DNA from: Dissophora ornata
Lineage: Eukaryota; Mortierellomycota; Mortierellomycetes; Mortierellales; Mortierellaceae
Assembly (NCBI GenBank): GCA_025201705.1
Contig: MU617183.1
Coordinates: forward strand, 1 to 19,945
Reading direction: 5' to 3'
Length of the DNA stretch: 19,945 nucleotides
Made by a program: the position numbers and the translations under genes
In this document: one piece after another, positions 1-7,856 of the stretch
Position numbering within the stretch: position 1 is the first letter of the stretch
Layout of the letters: every line of letters starts with the position of its first letter
Notes under the pieces: generated by a model
Databases searched by the model: none
What the model was told of the DNA's origin: nothing
The model's input: only the letters and a program-made list of their open reading frames with translations

Positions 1-341
1 CCCCCCCAAACTCTTCTTGGGAACAGCAATTCGCAGCGATTGTGATTATTGCAAACAACTTTCACAGTCGCCTTTTTATTTCTCGACCATCTAACGTATG
101 AAAATGATTGGATTTTATGCTTGTTCAAACCTCTCTCAATGCATAACGCAATACAATGTGCCGTGGAAGGTTTATCGTGCAGGCGTGTGCTTCGCTTCAA
201 TGAACACGTAAAATAACTCGAGCGCAGGGTCAAACAAGTTCCACATTATTACAAAGAAAAGAAATGAGACTGAAAGGTGGGATTTGGGGGCAAAGTGCAG
301 AATCATTTGAGCACTGGCCATTGTAACTTTATTTAGTTTAT
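1..341. other. Intergenic, 3' flank of the F-box gene
   Basis: I see no credible coding region, tRNA or repeat in this AT-rich stretch. It lies downstream of the minus-strand F-box gene. Its right end carries two AATAAA hexamers on the minus strand, annotated separately. The window begins inside this spacer, so the next gene to the left is not visible. Confidence 0.5.
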
Positions 342-342
342 T
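328..342 (-). terminator. Tandem poly(A) signals of the F-box gene
   Basis: Two AATAAA hexamers read on the minus strand at 342-337 and 333-328. The first touches the stop codon (344-342) and the second lies just downstream. Both are well placed to direct 3' end cleavage of the F-box transcript. Assignment rests on motif and position only. Confidence 0.45.
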
Positions 343-1907
343 CATTCAAAGCTCTGTCCTCGTCGGTTCTTCAGGCTGCGCTTCAACCTAATCCCCGGTC
401 GCTCATTCCTCAGAAAGCTCCTAATAAACTCTTCCCGATCCTTATCCGCGTTCAGGCGCCCATGCAGCGTCCGCAAATTCCGCCAGTACCGCAACATAAA
501 CTTGAACTCATCCATCCCCAACCTGTGATTCATCTCACAAAAGTCAAACTCCTCCAACTCTCGCAACGGTGCTAACTGACCCAACCCGTTCGCAAGACTA
601 AGGTCCAAGACCGATTTCGAATTCCACATCCTATTTTCATTCTGTCCAAGATTCAACAGCCTTAACCGTCTTAATGTCGCAATCTTACTATACACCGCGT
701 GTTGGGTCTCGTAGGAGGATAGCAATAGAGGCCCCACAAACACAACTCGTAATTCCTCAAGATCTCGACAGACCCAAGGAAGGCCATCCTTATCAATTAC
801 ATCTATGGCTAGTAAGCGATCCGCACTCAAACTCTTCAGTCCTGGACACGATGTCATGATCTGGTTCACCATCATCGGTGTCACAGCACTACAATCCATT
901 AAATGAAGAACTTGAATCTGGTCCTTGAGGTTATTGTCCAGTATTGCCCTCAACGAAATCGGTCCAAACGGAGTCTCGCACGCGATCAAGGTCTTCAAGG
1001 ATGGTAGACTCTCTAACAACATGGCTGTATCCGTGTCTGGTCGGTTCCCTCGTGAAATATCAAGACTCTTCAGCTCTCGACGACCAACCTCCATCAAAGG
1101 GCCCAAGGATTCGATCGGAATGGTATTCCATTGTCGGATCCAGGTGAGATGATCCAGGAATGGACACTGCATTACCAGCATCAGTTGGTCAGTGATCGGC
1201 ATTGGGCACTCGACCAATGACAGAGTTCGCATCTCATTGAACATCAAGGATGAAGGTGCGGCTCCATATACAGAGGTATGGCGTAACTCGAGTGAGCTCA
1301 GTTGTTGACAGTACTCGAACAGCAACTGCAGCTGGGCTGAATCCTTGACCCTCAGACCGGTGAGGACAAGGTGTTTCAACTTGGAAAGATTGGAGATCGC
1401 CTTCAAGACCTCATTGATATCTTTTGGTTGTAAACTTCTCTCATTGCTTCCACTGTGGCTGGAATATAGCTGTACATGATGGGCGGGTGTGAACTCGAGT
1501 TGGACCAACGTGTCCTTACACAGTTGTAAAATAGGTAATACCTCCAGTGTGATCTTTCCTATGACGAGTGTCTCGATCCCTGTACACTGGGGTGTGATCT
1601 GTCGTAGGACGACATTGTTGTCGGCACAGACTAATACCCGGATATGGGACGCGTTCCGCTGCAGGGCAGAGATCATGGGTCGAGACCTGCGCTTGTTGCC
1701 ATTGAGTAGCTGTCGCTTTGGTAGACTTACACGCTGGAAAAGATGCGGAGTTAGACAGGCGTTCCAGGTCCTGCAAACGAGCACGCAGTGATAGACAGTG
1801 GCCTGGCTGAGGTATGGACCGACTTGAAGCAGGATCTCAGGAATGAGCAATGGATGTGGCGGCGGCAAGACGCCTGATGTCGAGATGTCACGTTCAACAT
1901 TTTCCAT
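342..1907 (-). CDS. F-box / leucine-rich-repeat protein
   Basis: Probable substrate receptor of an SCF ubiquitin ligase. The F-box recruits Skp1 and the repeats would bind the target. With the start at 1907 the protein has 521 residues. The F-box lies at about residues 15-60 (PHPLLIPEILLQVGPYL, then a VCRTWNACLTPHLFQRV segment typical of fungal F-boxes). The rest is irregular leucine-rich repeats such as LKHLVLTGL, LSSLELRHT and LRRLRLLNLGQ. No intron is needed. The frame stays open upstream to an ATG at 2120, which would add 71 residues including a hydrophobic run (VVISFTIFNLILLILS). I prefer the ATG at 1907 (MENVERDIS) because it puts the F-box near the N-terminus, the usual arrangement. 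The substrate is unknown. It is codirectional with the YIPF gene upstream. Family call is firm, the start less so. Confidence 0.82.
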   Translation of the reverse strand: MENVERDISTSGVLPPPHPLLIPEILLQVGPYLSQATVYHCVLVCRTWNACLTPHLFQRVSLPKRQLLNGNKRRSRPMISALQRNASHIRVLVCADNNVVLRQITPQCTGIETLVIGKITLEVLPILQLCKDTLVQLEFTPAHHVQLYSSHSGSNERSLQPKDINEVLKAISNLSKLKHLVLTGLRVKDSAQLQLLFEYCQQLSSLELRHTSVYGAAPSSLMFNEMRTLSLVECPMPITDQLMLVMQCPFLDHLTWIRQWNTIPIESLGPLMEVGRRELKSLDISRGNRPDTDTAMLLESLPSLKTLIACETPFGPISLRAILDNNLKDQIQVLHLMDCSAVTPMMVNQIMTSCPGLKSLSADRLLAIDVIDKDGLPWVCRDLEELRVVFVGPLLLSSYETQHAVYSKIATLRRLRLLNLGQNENRMWNSKSVLDLSLANGLGQLAPLRELEEFDFCEMNHRLGMDEFKFMLRYWRNLRTLHGRLNADKDREEFIRSFLRNERPGIRLKRSLKNRRGQSFE

Positions 1908-2330
1908 GAGCGATGAATCTTTGGGCGAAAGAATGAGGAGAATGAGATTGAAGATTGTAAAGGATATTACCACGCTGCGGAGAGCTCTTAAACATCTGGC
2001 CCCAGGTGATGGACCCTTAATTTGGGGTACACAGATTGCAGATTGCGTTTCTGCAGGAACGACGGGTTCACAGTCAGTCGAGCGTTCATGATAACATGAA
2101 AATAATATACAAAGTTCCACAGCGAGCAGCGAGCTGATGAGGATACTAGGGTATTTTATTGAGCCCTGCGAGTGCCATCGAAATGCCCGAGGATGAACAC
2201 CTGAACTTGAGGAACGAGGGAACGTCTAGCGACCGAGGCGATTCGATTACTGGCAACCCTCGACCTTTTTGCACAGCCCCACCAAGAACACGCAACCCAA
2301 ACAAACCTGCCACAATCAGTTTGTACTTAT

Positions 2331-2336
2331 TTTATT
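2331..2336 (-). terminator. Poly(A) signal of the YIPF gene
   Basis: AATAAA on the minus strand, about 75 nt downstream of the stop codon at 2412, in the spacer between the YIPF and F-box genes. Motif and spacing are the only evidence. A further TTTATT (minus AATAAA) occurs at 2155-2160. Confidence 0.4.
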
Positions 2337-2411
2337 GTATATACCTGACAGGCGGTGTACCAAGACTGCACACCATGCTTGACAACCTGCTGTCTTTGTC
2401 TTATCTTTTCT

Positions 2412-3162
2412 CTATGGAGTAGGCGTTGGATCAGCTGGAGCTGGTACCGGTGCTCCAGTGTTATACGCAAAGAACTTGTACTTCAGGATCAGCGCCAGCA
2501 CTCCGTGAAAGACAATCACCAGAATCAAAATAATCTTTGCGATCTGCGCCTCCGCCCTCGACAGCACTGGGTACATGTTCCTGATCAGGAACACGCCCGA
2601 AAGGCCCGCGCCGATGCCCAACAGGATCCACCGAGCCAGCTCAATCGGGATCACAGACAGGACAGACACCGGGATCCAGATCGTGAGCGCATATCCATAC
2701 AGCGCCAACATCTCCAGCAGATCCGGCTGACAGCCAAAGTACTTGGTCGCTCCCCAGACCATCAATGGGACCACGAATGCGTAGGTGTAAATCGTGCCGA
2801 AGGCAAATGTCATCTGGAAAATGTCGTACGTGTATACCGTGCCGTTCATGTAGGCATTAATAGAGTCGACAATCGATGATGTGACAAACAATACAAAGAT
2901 CACCGTCGTTGCGATCCAGAAAGGTCCTATGTAGCGCGGAGTTGAAGTGGGTGAAGTGGGACTGTCAGAACTGGAATTGAAGTCTTATTTTTTCTTTTTT
3001 TCTTTTTGCTTCAGTTGCTGCTTCATGTTCGTACCATAAAGATCGGGACTACCGCCCATGACTTCCAAAAAGTTATCCTTTGGGATCACACTCGCAAAGC
3101 AGCGCTCCAGCACCTAGATCGTCATGGTTAACGCAAATTTGCGGTGGTTAGACTTGTGCAAT

Positions 3163-3198
<36 letters not shown>

Positions 3199-4254
3199 GA
3201 CATTGATCTGGTTACACACCGCAGTTGCCTACCTGGGAGGTGTCAACATCAAAGAACTTTGCGTAGTATGCCACTGACCAGATCGGATTATTCACGTTCT
3301 GTTCCTGGCTTGGTGTGGCTGGATTAAAAATACCCGATGAGCCGAATCCTATTGTCAGAAAGATGAAAAATATGTGTTGGTAGAGATGTCTGAGTGCGAT
3401 CCGAGAAATCTTCTCCCTGCGTGCAATATTTCCTACCAGTTGGTCGTGGCTGTGGCGAGCTATTGGCTGAAGACAAGTTTCCTGCGGGGGCAGCTGCGCG
3501 CGTATCAGACGAAGCGAAGCCTAAAGCAAGGGTTAAAGCAAAGGCGTCAACGATGTTCTTCTTCGATCCGAGGAATGCGAAATAAGGGGCTTCAATCGTT
3601 TCTTTCGTCGATCTGCGGTCCTGGATCAAGAATCTCTCCACACACACACCCCTCTTTTGCCTCTGGTCGAAAGATAGGGACATGTCCTGGACCGAATTGA
3701 TGTTTCCTCTTATCTGCTGTATTGCAATCTACGCCCAATGATCTGCTTTAGAGATGTTCCTCGAAGCCATGCTCCGCGGGGGAATCCTTCTGACAGCTTC
3801 AATTGATTGCACCTTGACAAACAAATGCTTGCTAGCATCTGTTTAGCCATGCGCTGCCCTTCCTCGCCAAAAAGTGCGAAAGGCAGCTCCAGGCAGCACC
3901 CTTGAGTCGAGGGATGGTGTGGGTAAAAGATAATGGCTGGATGTGTCTGTCTGTCTCTGTCTTGGCAGGAATGGCTTACTTTGAAATTGAAGCTCGGTGG
4001 CGTTATTGAGCTTCGTGGTCGAAGGACATGACAGGAGAGGCAATGTTCGAGCCGGCGGGATGTTTGGAGAAAGGGATGCGAGAATAGAGTCAGGCATTGC
4101 GATTGAGTGCGCTGACTACAGCTACGGGCGCCAAGAGGGCTGTTGAAGCCAAGAGCGGAGAGAATGCCTGGCTGAGCGACAGTTCCCTGGACGTTTGTTT
4201 CCCTACCTCGTCATCGTCGATCTCGATGGCGCTGTAGGCGCTGCTTTGTGCCAT
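2412..4254 (-). CDS. YIPF1/YIPF2-type Yip1-domain Golgi membrane protein (6 exons)
   Basis: Yip1-domain proteins are multispanning Golgi/ER-Golgi membrane proteins that interact with Rab GTPases. I assembled exons 4254-4207, 4010-3980, 3520-3437, 3348-3233, 3113-3035 and 2926-2412. All junctions are GT-AG, phases agree, and the product is 290 aa. The acidic N-terminus (EIDDDE, then ELQFQSF) precedes a Ser/Pro-rich linker. The family hallmarks follow: YYAKFFDVDTSQVLER at about 82-97 and DLYGPFWI at 117-124, nearly identical to human YIPF1/2 (FFDVDTSQVLDR, DLYGPFWI). About five membrane segments span residues 125-268, including YGYALTIWIPVSVLSVIP. The tail is Pro/Ala-rich. Introns are 196, 459, 88, 119 and 108 nt; exon 2 is only 31 nt, and intron 4 contains a T/A homopolymer pair. 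The start at 4254 is supported by the acidic motif and phase. The family is firm; which paralogue is inference. Confidence 0.9.
3162..3198. repeat. Self-complementary T21/A16 homopolymer pair in YIPF intron 4
   Basis: Twenty-one T (3162-3182) directly followed by sixteen A (3183-3198), a perfect A/T inverted repeat with no loop. It sits in the 119-nt intron 3114-3232 of the YIPF gene. On the transcript strand it reads U16 then A21. It could fold into an A-U hairpin, or simply be a slippage product. A similar tract lies in a VPS9-gene intron at 15740-15773. Confidence 0.85.
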
Positions 4255-4490
4255 TGTGGGTATGTGATGTGATGCTGGTTAGAGATGTCAGATGATGATG
4301 CGTTGGGGATAGGACGTGAATGTGAATGAAGAAAGGGACAGAGGAGCTGGACCATCAAAGCGCGACAATTAATTTTAGCCATGAACCTTATCGCCGAAAG
4401 TAGCATGAAACAGGCTCAAATTACGTCACAGGACGTCGTCTGAGCAAGCGCTACATCTTCACAACCTCAGGCAAGCGCTTCCCCTTTCTC
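4255..4490 (-). promoter_or_regulatory. Upstream region of the YIPF gene
   Basis: This stretch precedes the YIPF start codon at 4254 and should hold its promoter and 5' leader. I see no strong TATA box. A GCAAGCGCT 9-mer occurs twice (about 4444 and 4471). Nothing supports a separate gene. The right boundary is set by the tandem duplication beginning near 4491. Confidence 0.35.
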
Positions 4491-4498
4491 TTTCATGT

Positions 4499-4805
4499 AA
4501 ACTGGCTGCACTGTGAGACGAAGGCATGGTCCTAGACTGTGTCCTTCTAAGAGTGGGGTGGTCATTGCGGAACCCGCGTCGAGGAGGTCTACCGGCCGGA
4601 TCGATGATCGCTTGCACTTTATGTCTCCTCTGTAGAAGTAGACCGCCTTTTTTTTTCACTCAAACTGGCTGCACTGTGAGATGAAGGCATGGTCCTAGAC
4701 TATGTCCTTCTAAGAGTGAGGTGGTCATCGCGGAACCCGCGTCGAGGAGGTCTGCCGGCTGGATCGATGATCACCTGCGCTTTATGTCTCCTCTGTAGAA
4801 GTAGA
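4499..4805. repeat. Tandem duplication, 144-bp arms at 163-bp spacing
   Basis: Copy 1 covers 4499-4642 and copy 2 covers 4662-4805. The arms align without gaps; weaker similarity extends a few bases to the left. I count nine differences, all transitions, five of them at CpG sites read on one strand or the other. A T-rich spacer separates the copies. Both copies are open in the same sense frame (RNPRRGGLPAGSM is shared), and copy 2 runs straight into the PD-(D/E)XK reading frame. Confidence 0.92.
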
Positions 4806-5624
4806 TCTGACTTATCGCAACTTGTGCCGAGCCCTGTGATTGGCGAGGAGCAAGTAGAGTCTACATTGACGGAACCTTCGATCTCGGTGCCTCCGGAATC
4901 GGTCATACCTTGGCCTGGTTTCTTGGAGAGCGTTCGCGGAATGGATCTCGATCGGACCCCACGCTATCCAAAACCTAAGTTTAGGGATGACAGGACGTTC
5001 CGAGTGGAGGAGGAGCTTCATGAAATATTCGCACACGACATTAATGCAGTCGAGCCTTAAACACCTGGAACACGAACCAAAAAATTTATTGTGCTTGGGA
5101 TTGGCAAACCCGATCTCTTGTGCAGGAGAACGCAGGGTCCTGCTGATGATCTGCAGCCAGTGATGTTCCCGATCGAAATCAAAAGACCGATTATCTTTGA
5201 TTGTGATGACTTAGTAATGGACTACAATAGTATGCCCTCCGATCCTGCCTCTCGTCGCCGTTGGAAACACCCACTAAGCCAGACGCATGCGTATACAGTC
5301 AACTCCCGTTATAATGCCACTCGCTGTACTGACATTTTCCATGTAGTGACACCACTTGAATTTTCATTCTATTTTTTAACTATGCATTTCTTCTCGTTGT
5401 AACGACATTCCCATACAATCGCCTATGATGACACCTCCAAATCTCTGTAAAACAAAAGGCGAACCGCGCGGAACACAATCGATGTACAAGTATCCCCCAC
5501 TATCTCCTTCGATAAAACAGCTCCAACTCTGCTCCAGTGTTACCTATGAGTTATACGAGAGGCGCTTAATGACGACTGGGTAAAGGACATCGCAAGTGAG
5601 CAAGAAATGGAGGTATTTCTTTGA
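4689..5624 (+). pseudogene. Decayed PD-(D/E)XK nuclease-like gene (kinase-fusion / Crinkler-type family)
   Basis: One continuous reading frame runs from the ATG at 4689 to a TGA at 5622, broken by in-frame stops at 5058 (TAA), 5400 (TAA), 5448 (TAA) and 5547 (TGA). Between stops it keeps family-like sequence. RVEEELHEIFAHDINAVEP precedes a nuclease core: GIGKPDLL (the PD motif), then FPIEIKRP about 20 residues later (the E-x-K motif), then HPLSQTHAYTVNSRYNATR, matching the family's downstream Gln/Tyr segment. SPTISFDKTAPTLLQCYL, a stop, and VIREALNDDWVKDIASEQ follow. In Mortierella-type fungi such domains often precede a protein kinase; I see no kinase core, so the gene is also truncated. Family assignment comes from motif order. 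Introns or sequencing error could remove some stops but probably not all. Confidence 0.62.
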
Positions 5625-6004
5625 AAGTCAAACCCTCAACTCGACAGGCGCGGACATGACAACCAACAGTACAGAGGAAGGAACCCCGTTAAGCGGATCA
5701 GGTAAATGCTAAGGTTGGTTGACCAGTGCTCACCTGCAGGGGACGAAGTGGTGTTTATTATAAAATACTAATTACTAACGTCAGTACAACAACAACTAGG
5801 CCCAAGGCGCGATCGCAAACTAGGGGTGGGTGTCTCTCGGGTCACCCTGCTGGCATTTGAAAATCTGAAGCTTATTGTGTACCTACCTCCCTTCCAACTT
5901 TAAAATAGTGGCGTGCATCCAAAAAAAAAAAAAAAAAAAAAAAAAGTTCTCCTCCTCTCCCTCCATTTCTTCCATCGTTCATACGCGGAGTATGTCAACG
6001 CTCA
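5625..6004. other. Spacer with A25 tract
   Basis: There is no supported gene here. The first ~80 bases contain a short open stretch (ESQTLNSTGADM...) in a different frame from the preceding pseudogene, possibly its frameshifted continuation. A perfect run of 25 A occupies 5921-5945. The run could be the tail of an old retrotransposed copy, but I find no target-site duplication or reverse-transcriptase sequence to support that. Confidence 0.4.
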
Positions 6005-6209
6005 ATGCAGGAAGCTGAAGCAGCGTACTCCCCACTTGTCGATACGGACGCTGCTGGAAGTGTACAATCAATCCCGAAGACGTACGAGCAGGAGCCTCAA
6101 TCGACAATCGACCCATGGGCGGATCTCGAGAAGGCCTCCACCACGCTGGTAAGTCTTTTGACATAATCATGCATTCTTGTTGCTTCATCAACCTCACTGA
6201 CTTTCGACT

Positions 6210-6272
6210 GATTACATGGTGTATCTGAGTGATTACATGGTGTATCTGAGTGATCACATGGTGTATCTGACT
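6210..6272. repeat. 21-bp direct repeat, three copies
   Basis: Three head-to-tail 21-bp units at 6210-6230, 6231-6251 and 6252-6272. Copies 1 and 2 are identical; copy 3 differs at two positions (T to C and G to C). The shared core is ACATGGTGTATCTGA. The array lies inside the putative intron 6149-6281. If it were translated the period would preserve frame. Confidence 0.9.
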
Positions 6273-6296
6273 GACGGATAGCACAATGGAGAGCGC

Positions 6297-6346
6297 GGTA
6301 TCCGCCTTCCTGAGATCGCGCACCAATGTCTCACATCAGCTAATGG
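6297..6346. repeat. Diverged duplicate segment, short copy
   Basis: This segment, from GGTATCCGCCTTC to TCACATCAGC, matches 6877-6967 in order and orientation but lacks about 41 internal bases present there. The shared 3' block GATCGCGCACC(A/G)ATGTC(T/C)CACATCAGC is nearly identical. The pair points to duplication of an exon-like segment followed by an internal deletion in one copy or insertion in the other. Confidence 0.75.
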
Positions 6347-6387
6347 ACATGCTCGTTTACACTAAGCCGTCTCCGTTTGTCTTGTAG

Positions 6388-6662
6388 GGTGGCGATGAGT
6401 TGCATCTTAAACCTCAGAAGTCCCTCGGCCCCAACCCACTTCCCCGCGAGATTTTGTTGCAAAAGCTATGGATGACTGCTACGAAGATGGATACGACAGG
6501 AACGAGTTGGTGAGCAAGCGCTTTGCAGGTATGAAGGACACATTCAAAGCGGAAAGGGTGCTTGGTTTGAGGGATGCGACCGAGGAGAAGAAGGCAGATG
6601 TTGAAACACGTACATACGACCGACAGTTCACGTTGTTACTTAGGTTTCATAAGATCCTGTAA
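6388..6662 (+). pseudogene. Unrecognised coding-like remnant
   Basis: After a TTGTAG acceptor-like site the frame reads GGDELHLKPQKSLGPNPLPR..., staying open for about 41 codons to a TGA. A second frame, open through DFVAKAMDDCYEDGYDRNELV, reaches TAA at 6660-6662. The switch between two overlapping plausible frames suggests a frameshifted remnant or an unresolved intron. No domain is recognised. It may belong to the same original gene as the neighbouring remnants, all on the plus strand. Confidence 0.25.
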
Positions 6663-6964
6663 CGATAACAGAGGGAGGCAATGGAGGAGGCAGGAATCTG
6701 GGGAATAGGCAGGAACGAATGCCGTTTATTGTACAGGAGAGGAGGGGTAGTCTACAAGGAGGGAGGTGCGGTTATGCAGTGGGGTGAGGTGACTATGAAA
6801 TGCTGTTGCAGAGGCACGGTGGATATACAGTGACTATGAGACAGTAGACAAAGATAATAAGCTTCAAGGACATCGTGGTATCCGCCTTCACAAAGTTCCA
6901 ACCAACCTCCCCTCGAACCACTCGTTGCTCTTCAAGATCGCGCACCGATGTCCCACATCAGCAA
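6663..6964. other. Purine-rich spacer containing the long duplicate copy
   Basis: The left part is G/A-rich (many GGAGG and GAGGA strings) with no coding signal. From 6877 onward it is the longer copy of the diverged duplicate. There the frame reads GHRGIRLHKVPTN..., ...IAHRCPTSANG, comparable with GIRLPEIAHQCLTSANG of the short copy. I see no complete gene. Confidence 0.4.
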
Positions 6965-6967
6965 ATG
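6877..6967. repeat. Diverged duplicate segment, long copy
   Basis: This is the partner of 6297-6346. It carries the extra internal bases (encoding roughly HKVPTNLPSNHSLLFK in one frame) that the short copy lacks. The outer blocks are nearly identical between the copies, with a few substitutions, both transitions and transversions. Confidence 0.75.
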
Positions 6968-7436
6968 GGGTCCCTTAAGATATCGACGGACACACTCAAT
7001 CTGAAGGACGTGCTGTAAGTTACAGGGAAGATCACCGACACAATCATCACACTACCCACAACGAAGCACACGATATTGAAGTCCCTAGACAGGAAGTCTG
7101 TCTATGTTCTACTCAGTTTCCTGGTAAGCAAACCTCTTTCACCCAATAAGTAATCGTTCTCAAGGGATGATTATCGTTGACGCTAATTTCTGGTATGTCA
7201 ATAGAACTATCTTGGTAACCTCGGCTCAAGAGCAATCGATGCCAGCGAGGTCGCAATGGCGTTGGCAGACGAAGAGAGGTTTAAACAGCAGATCGAACAC
7301 ATGAAACCCACCACGTTCACGGAAAGGAAGACGTTCCAACAAACAGCAGATCGAACACATGAAACCCACCACGTTCACGGAAAGGAAGACGTTCCAACAA
7401 TCCATCATACACTCGCCGTCTAGAAAACGCACTTGA
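6965..7436 (+). pseudogene. Broken two-exon gene of unknown family
   Basis: The frame from the ATG at 6965 reads GSLKISTDTLNLKDVL, hits TAA at 7016-7018, then continues in the same frame as VTGKITDTIITLPTTKHTIL and KSLDRKSVYVLLSFL to a donor (CTG|GTAAGC, 7123/7124). The acceptor CAATAG at 7204 resumes it: NYLGNLGSRAIDASEVAMAL, ADEERFKQQIEHMKPTTF. A perfect 58-bp tandem duplication (7283-7398) then shifts the frame. The first stop is one transition away from CAA. I do not recognise the protein, but the splice sites, preserved phase and composition indicate a once-functional gene. The true 5' end is unclear; the preceding remnants may be its earlier exons. Confidence 0.45.
7283..7398. repeat. 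Perfect 58-bp tandem duplication
   Basis: Two adjacent identical 58-bp units, 7283-7340 and 7341-7398. The absence of any mismatch suggests a recent event. Because 58 is not a multiple of three, it disrupts the coding remnant in which it lies. Confidence 0.95.
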
Positions 7437-7856
7437 ACGCTTGAATCATGAGCGTCGGATCAGTTGCTACGCAGGACTTTGATTGTCGTCATTAGCAAAG
7501 AATAAAGGTTCACGAGATGTTTGCTCACTCACTCACTATGGGAAGAGTAATATAGACCGAGGAGAGAGGAAAAGTACGGACTGAGAGTAACCAGATGGTG
7601 TATCTCATTGCGAACTTTGATACGGAGAATGGTGCGTACATGTCCGTCGCTGTTTATTTTTCCCTTTGTCTGCGGTCCGAGTACTGTGAAGCTGTGTGAT
7701 TTACAAGAGTCGTACTATTATCGACATTGAATTCCGGGTACTCGCTTTTAATGGCATCTTGCGGTCCCAGCAATGTTGTAGAGTTCGTATCCGTGGTCCA
7801 TGTAAAGCGTCGGTCGGGCTCTGGGAGAACATGAACCTCCAACTCGATACCTGCAT
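7437..7856. other. No supported gene
   Basis: There is no intact reading frame with family features. A short CTCACTCACTCACTA run lies near 7525. On the minus strand the segment 7654-7856 could be the decayed C-terminal part of the XPG/PIN-like relic, since it stays open in a shifted frame (HAGIELEVHVLPEPDRR), but I cannot match it to a domain. Confidence 0.35.

Larger units (their letters stand above)
6005..6365 (+). pseudogene. Unrecognised two-exon remnant
   Basis: An ATG at 6005 opens a 48-codon frame (MQEAEAAYSPLVDTDAAG..., ...DPWADLEKASTTL) ending exactly at a good donor (CTG|GTAAGT, 6148/6149). A matching acceptor (GGATAG) at 6281 gives exon 2 in phase (HNGERGIRLPEIAHQCLTSANG), reaching TAA at 6363-6365. 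That models a 75-residue product, shorter than I would expect of a working gene. Exon 2 resembles a second copy near 6877-6967. The 133-nt intron holds the 21-bp repeat. I do not recognise the family. It could be a small real gene, but the surrounding duplications and broken frames favour a remnant. Confidence 0.35.

Noticed and set aside
2355..2879. 174-codon plus-strand open frame
   Set aside because: It is the antisense of the conserved YIPF membrane domain, with Arg/Gln/His-rich composition typical of a shadow frame.
3324..3683. 119-codon minus-strand frame as an independent protein
   Set aside because: It is a read-through of two YIPF exons and the introns beside them; proper splice sites inside it explain the sequence.
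5921..5945. A25 tract as the tail of a LINE or processed pseudogene
   Set aside because: No upstream reverse-transcriptase or spliced-gene sequence and no flanking direct repeats were found.
6210..6272. Repeat array as a CRISPR
   Set aside because: The units are directly adjacent with no spacers, and the context is eukaryotic.
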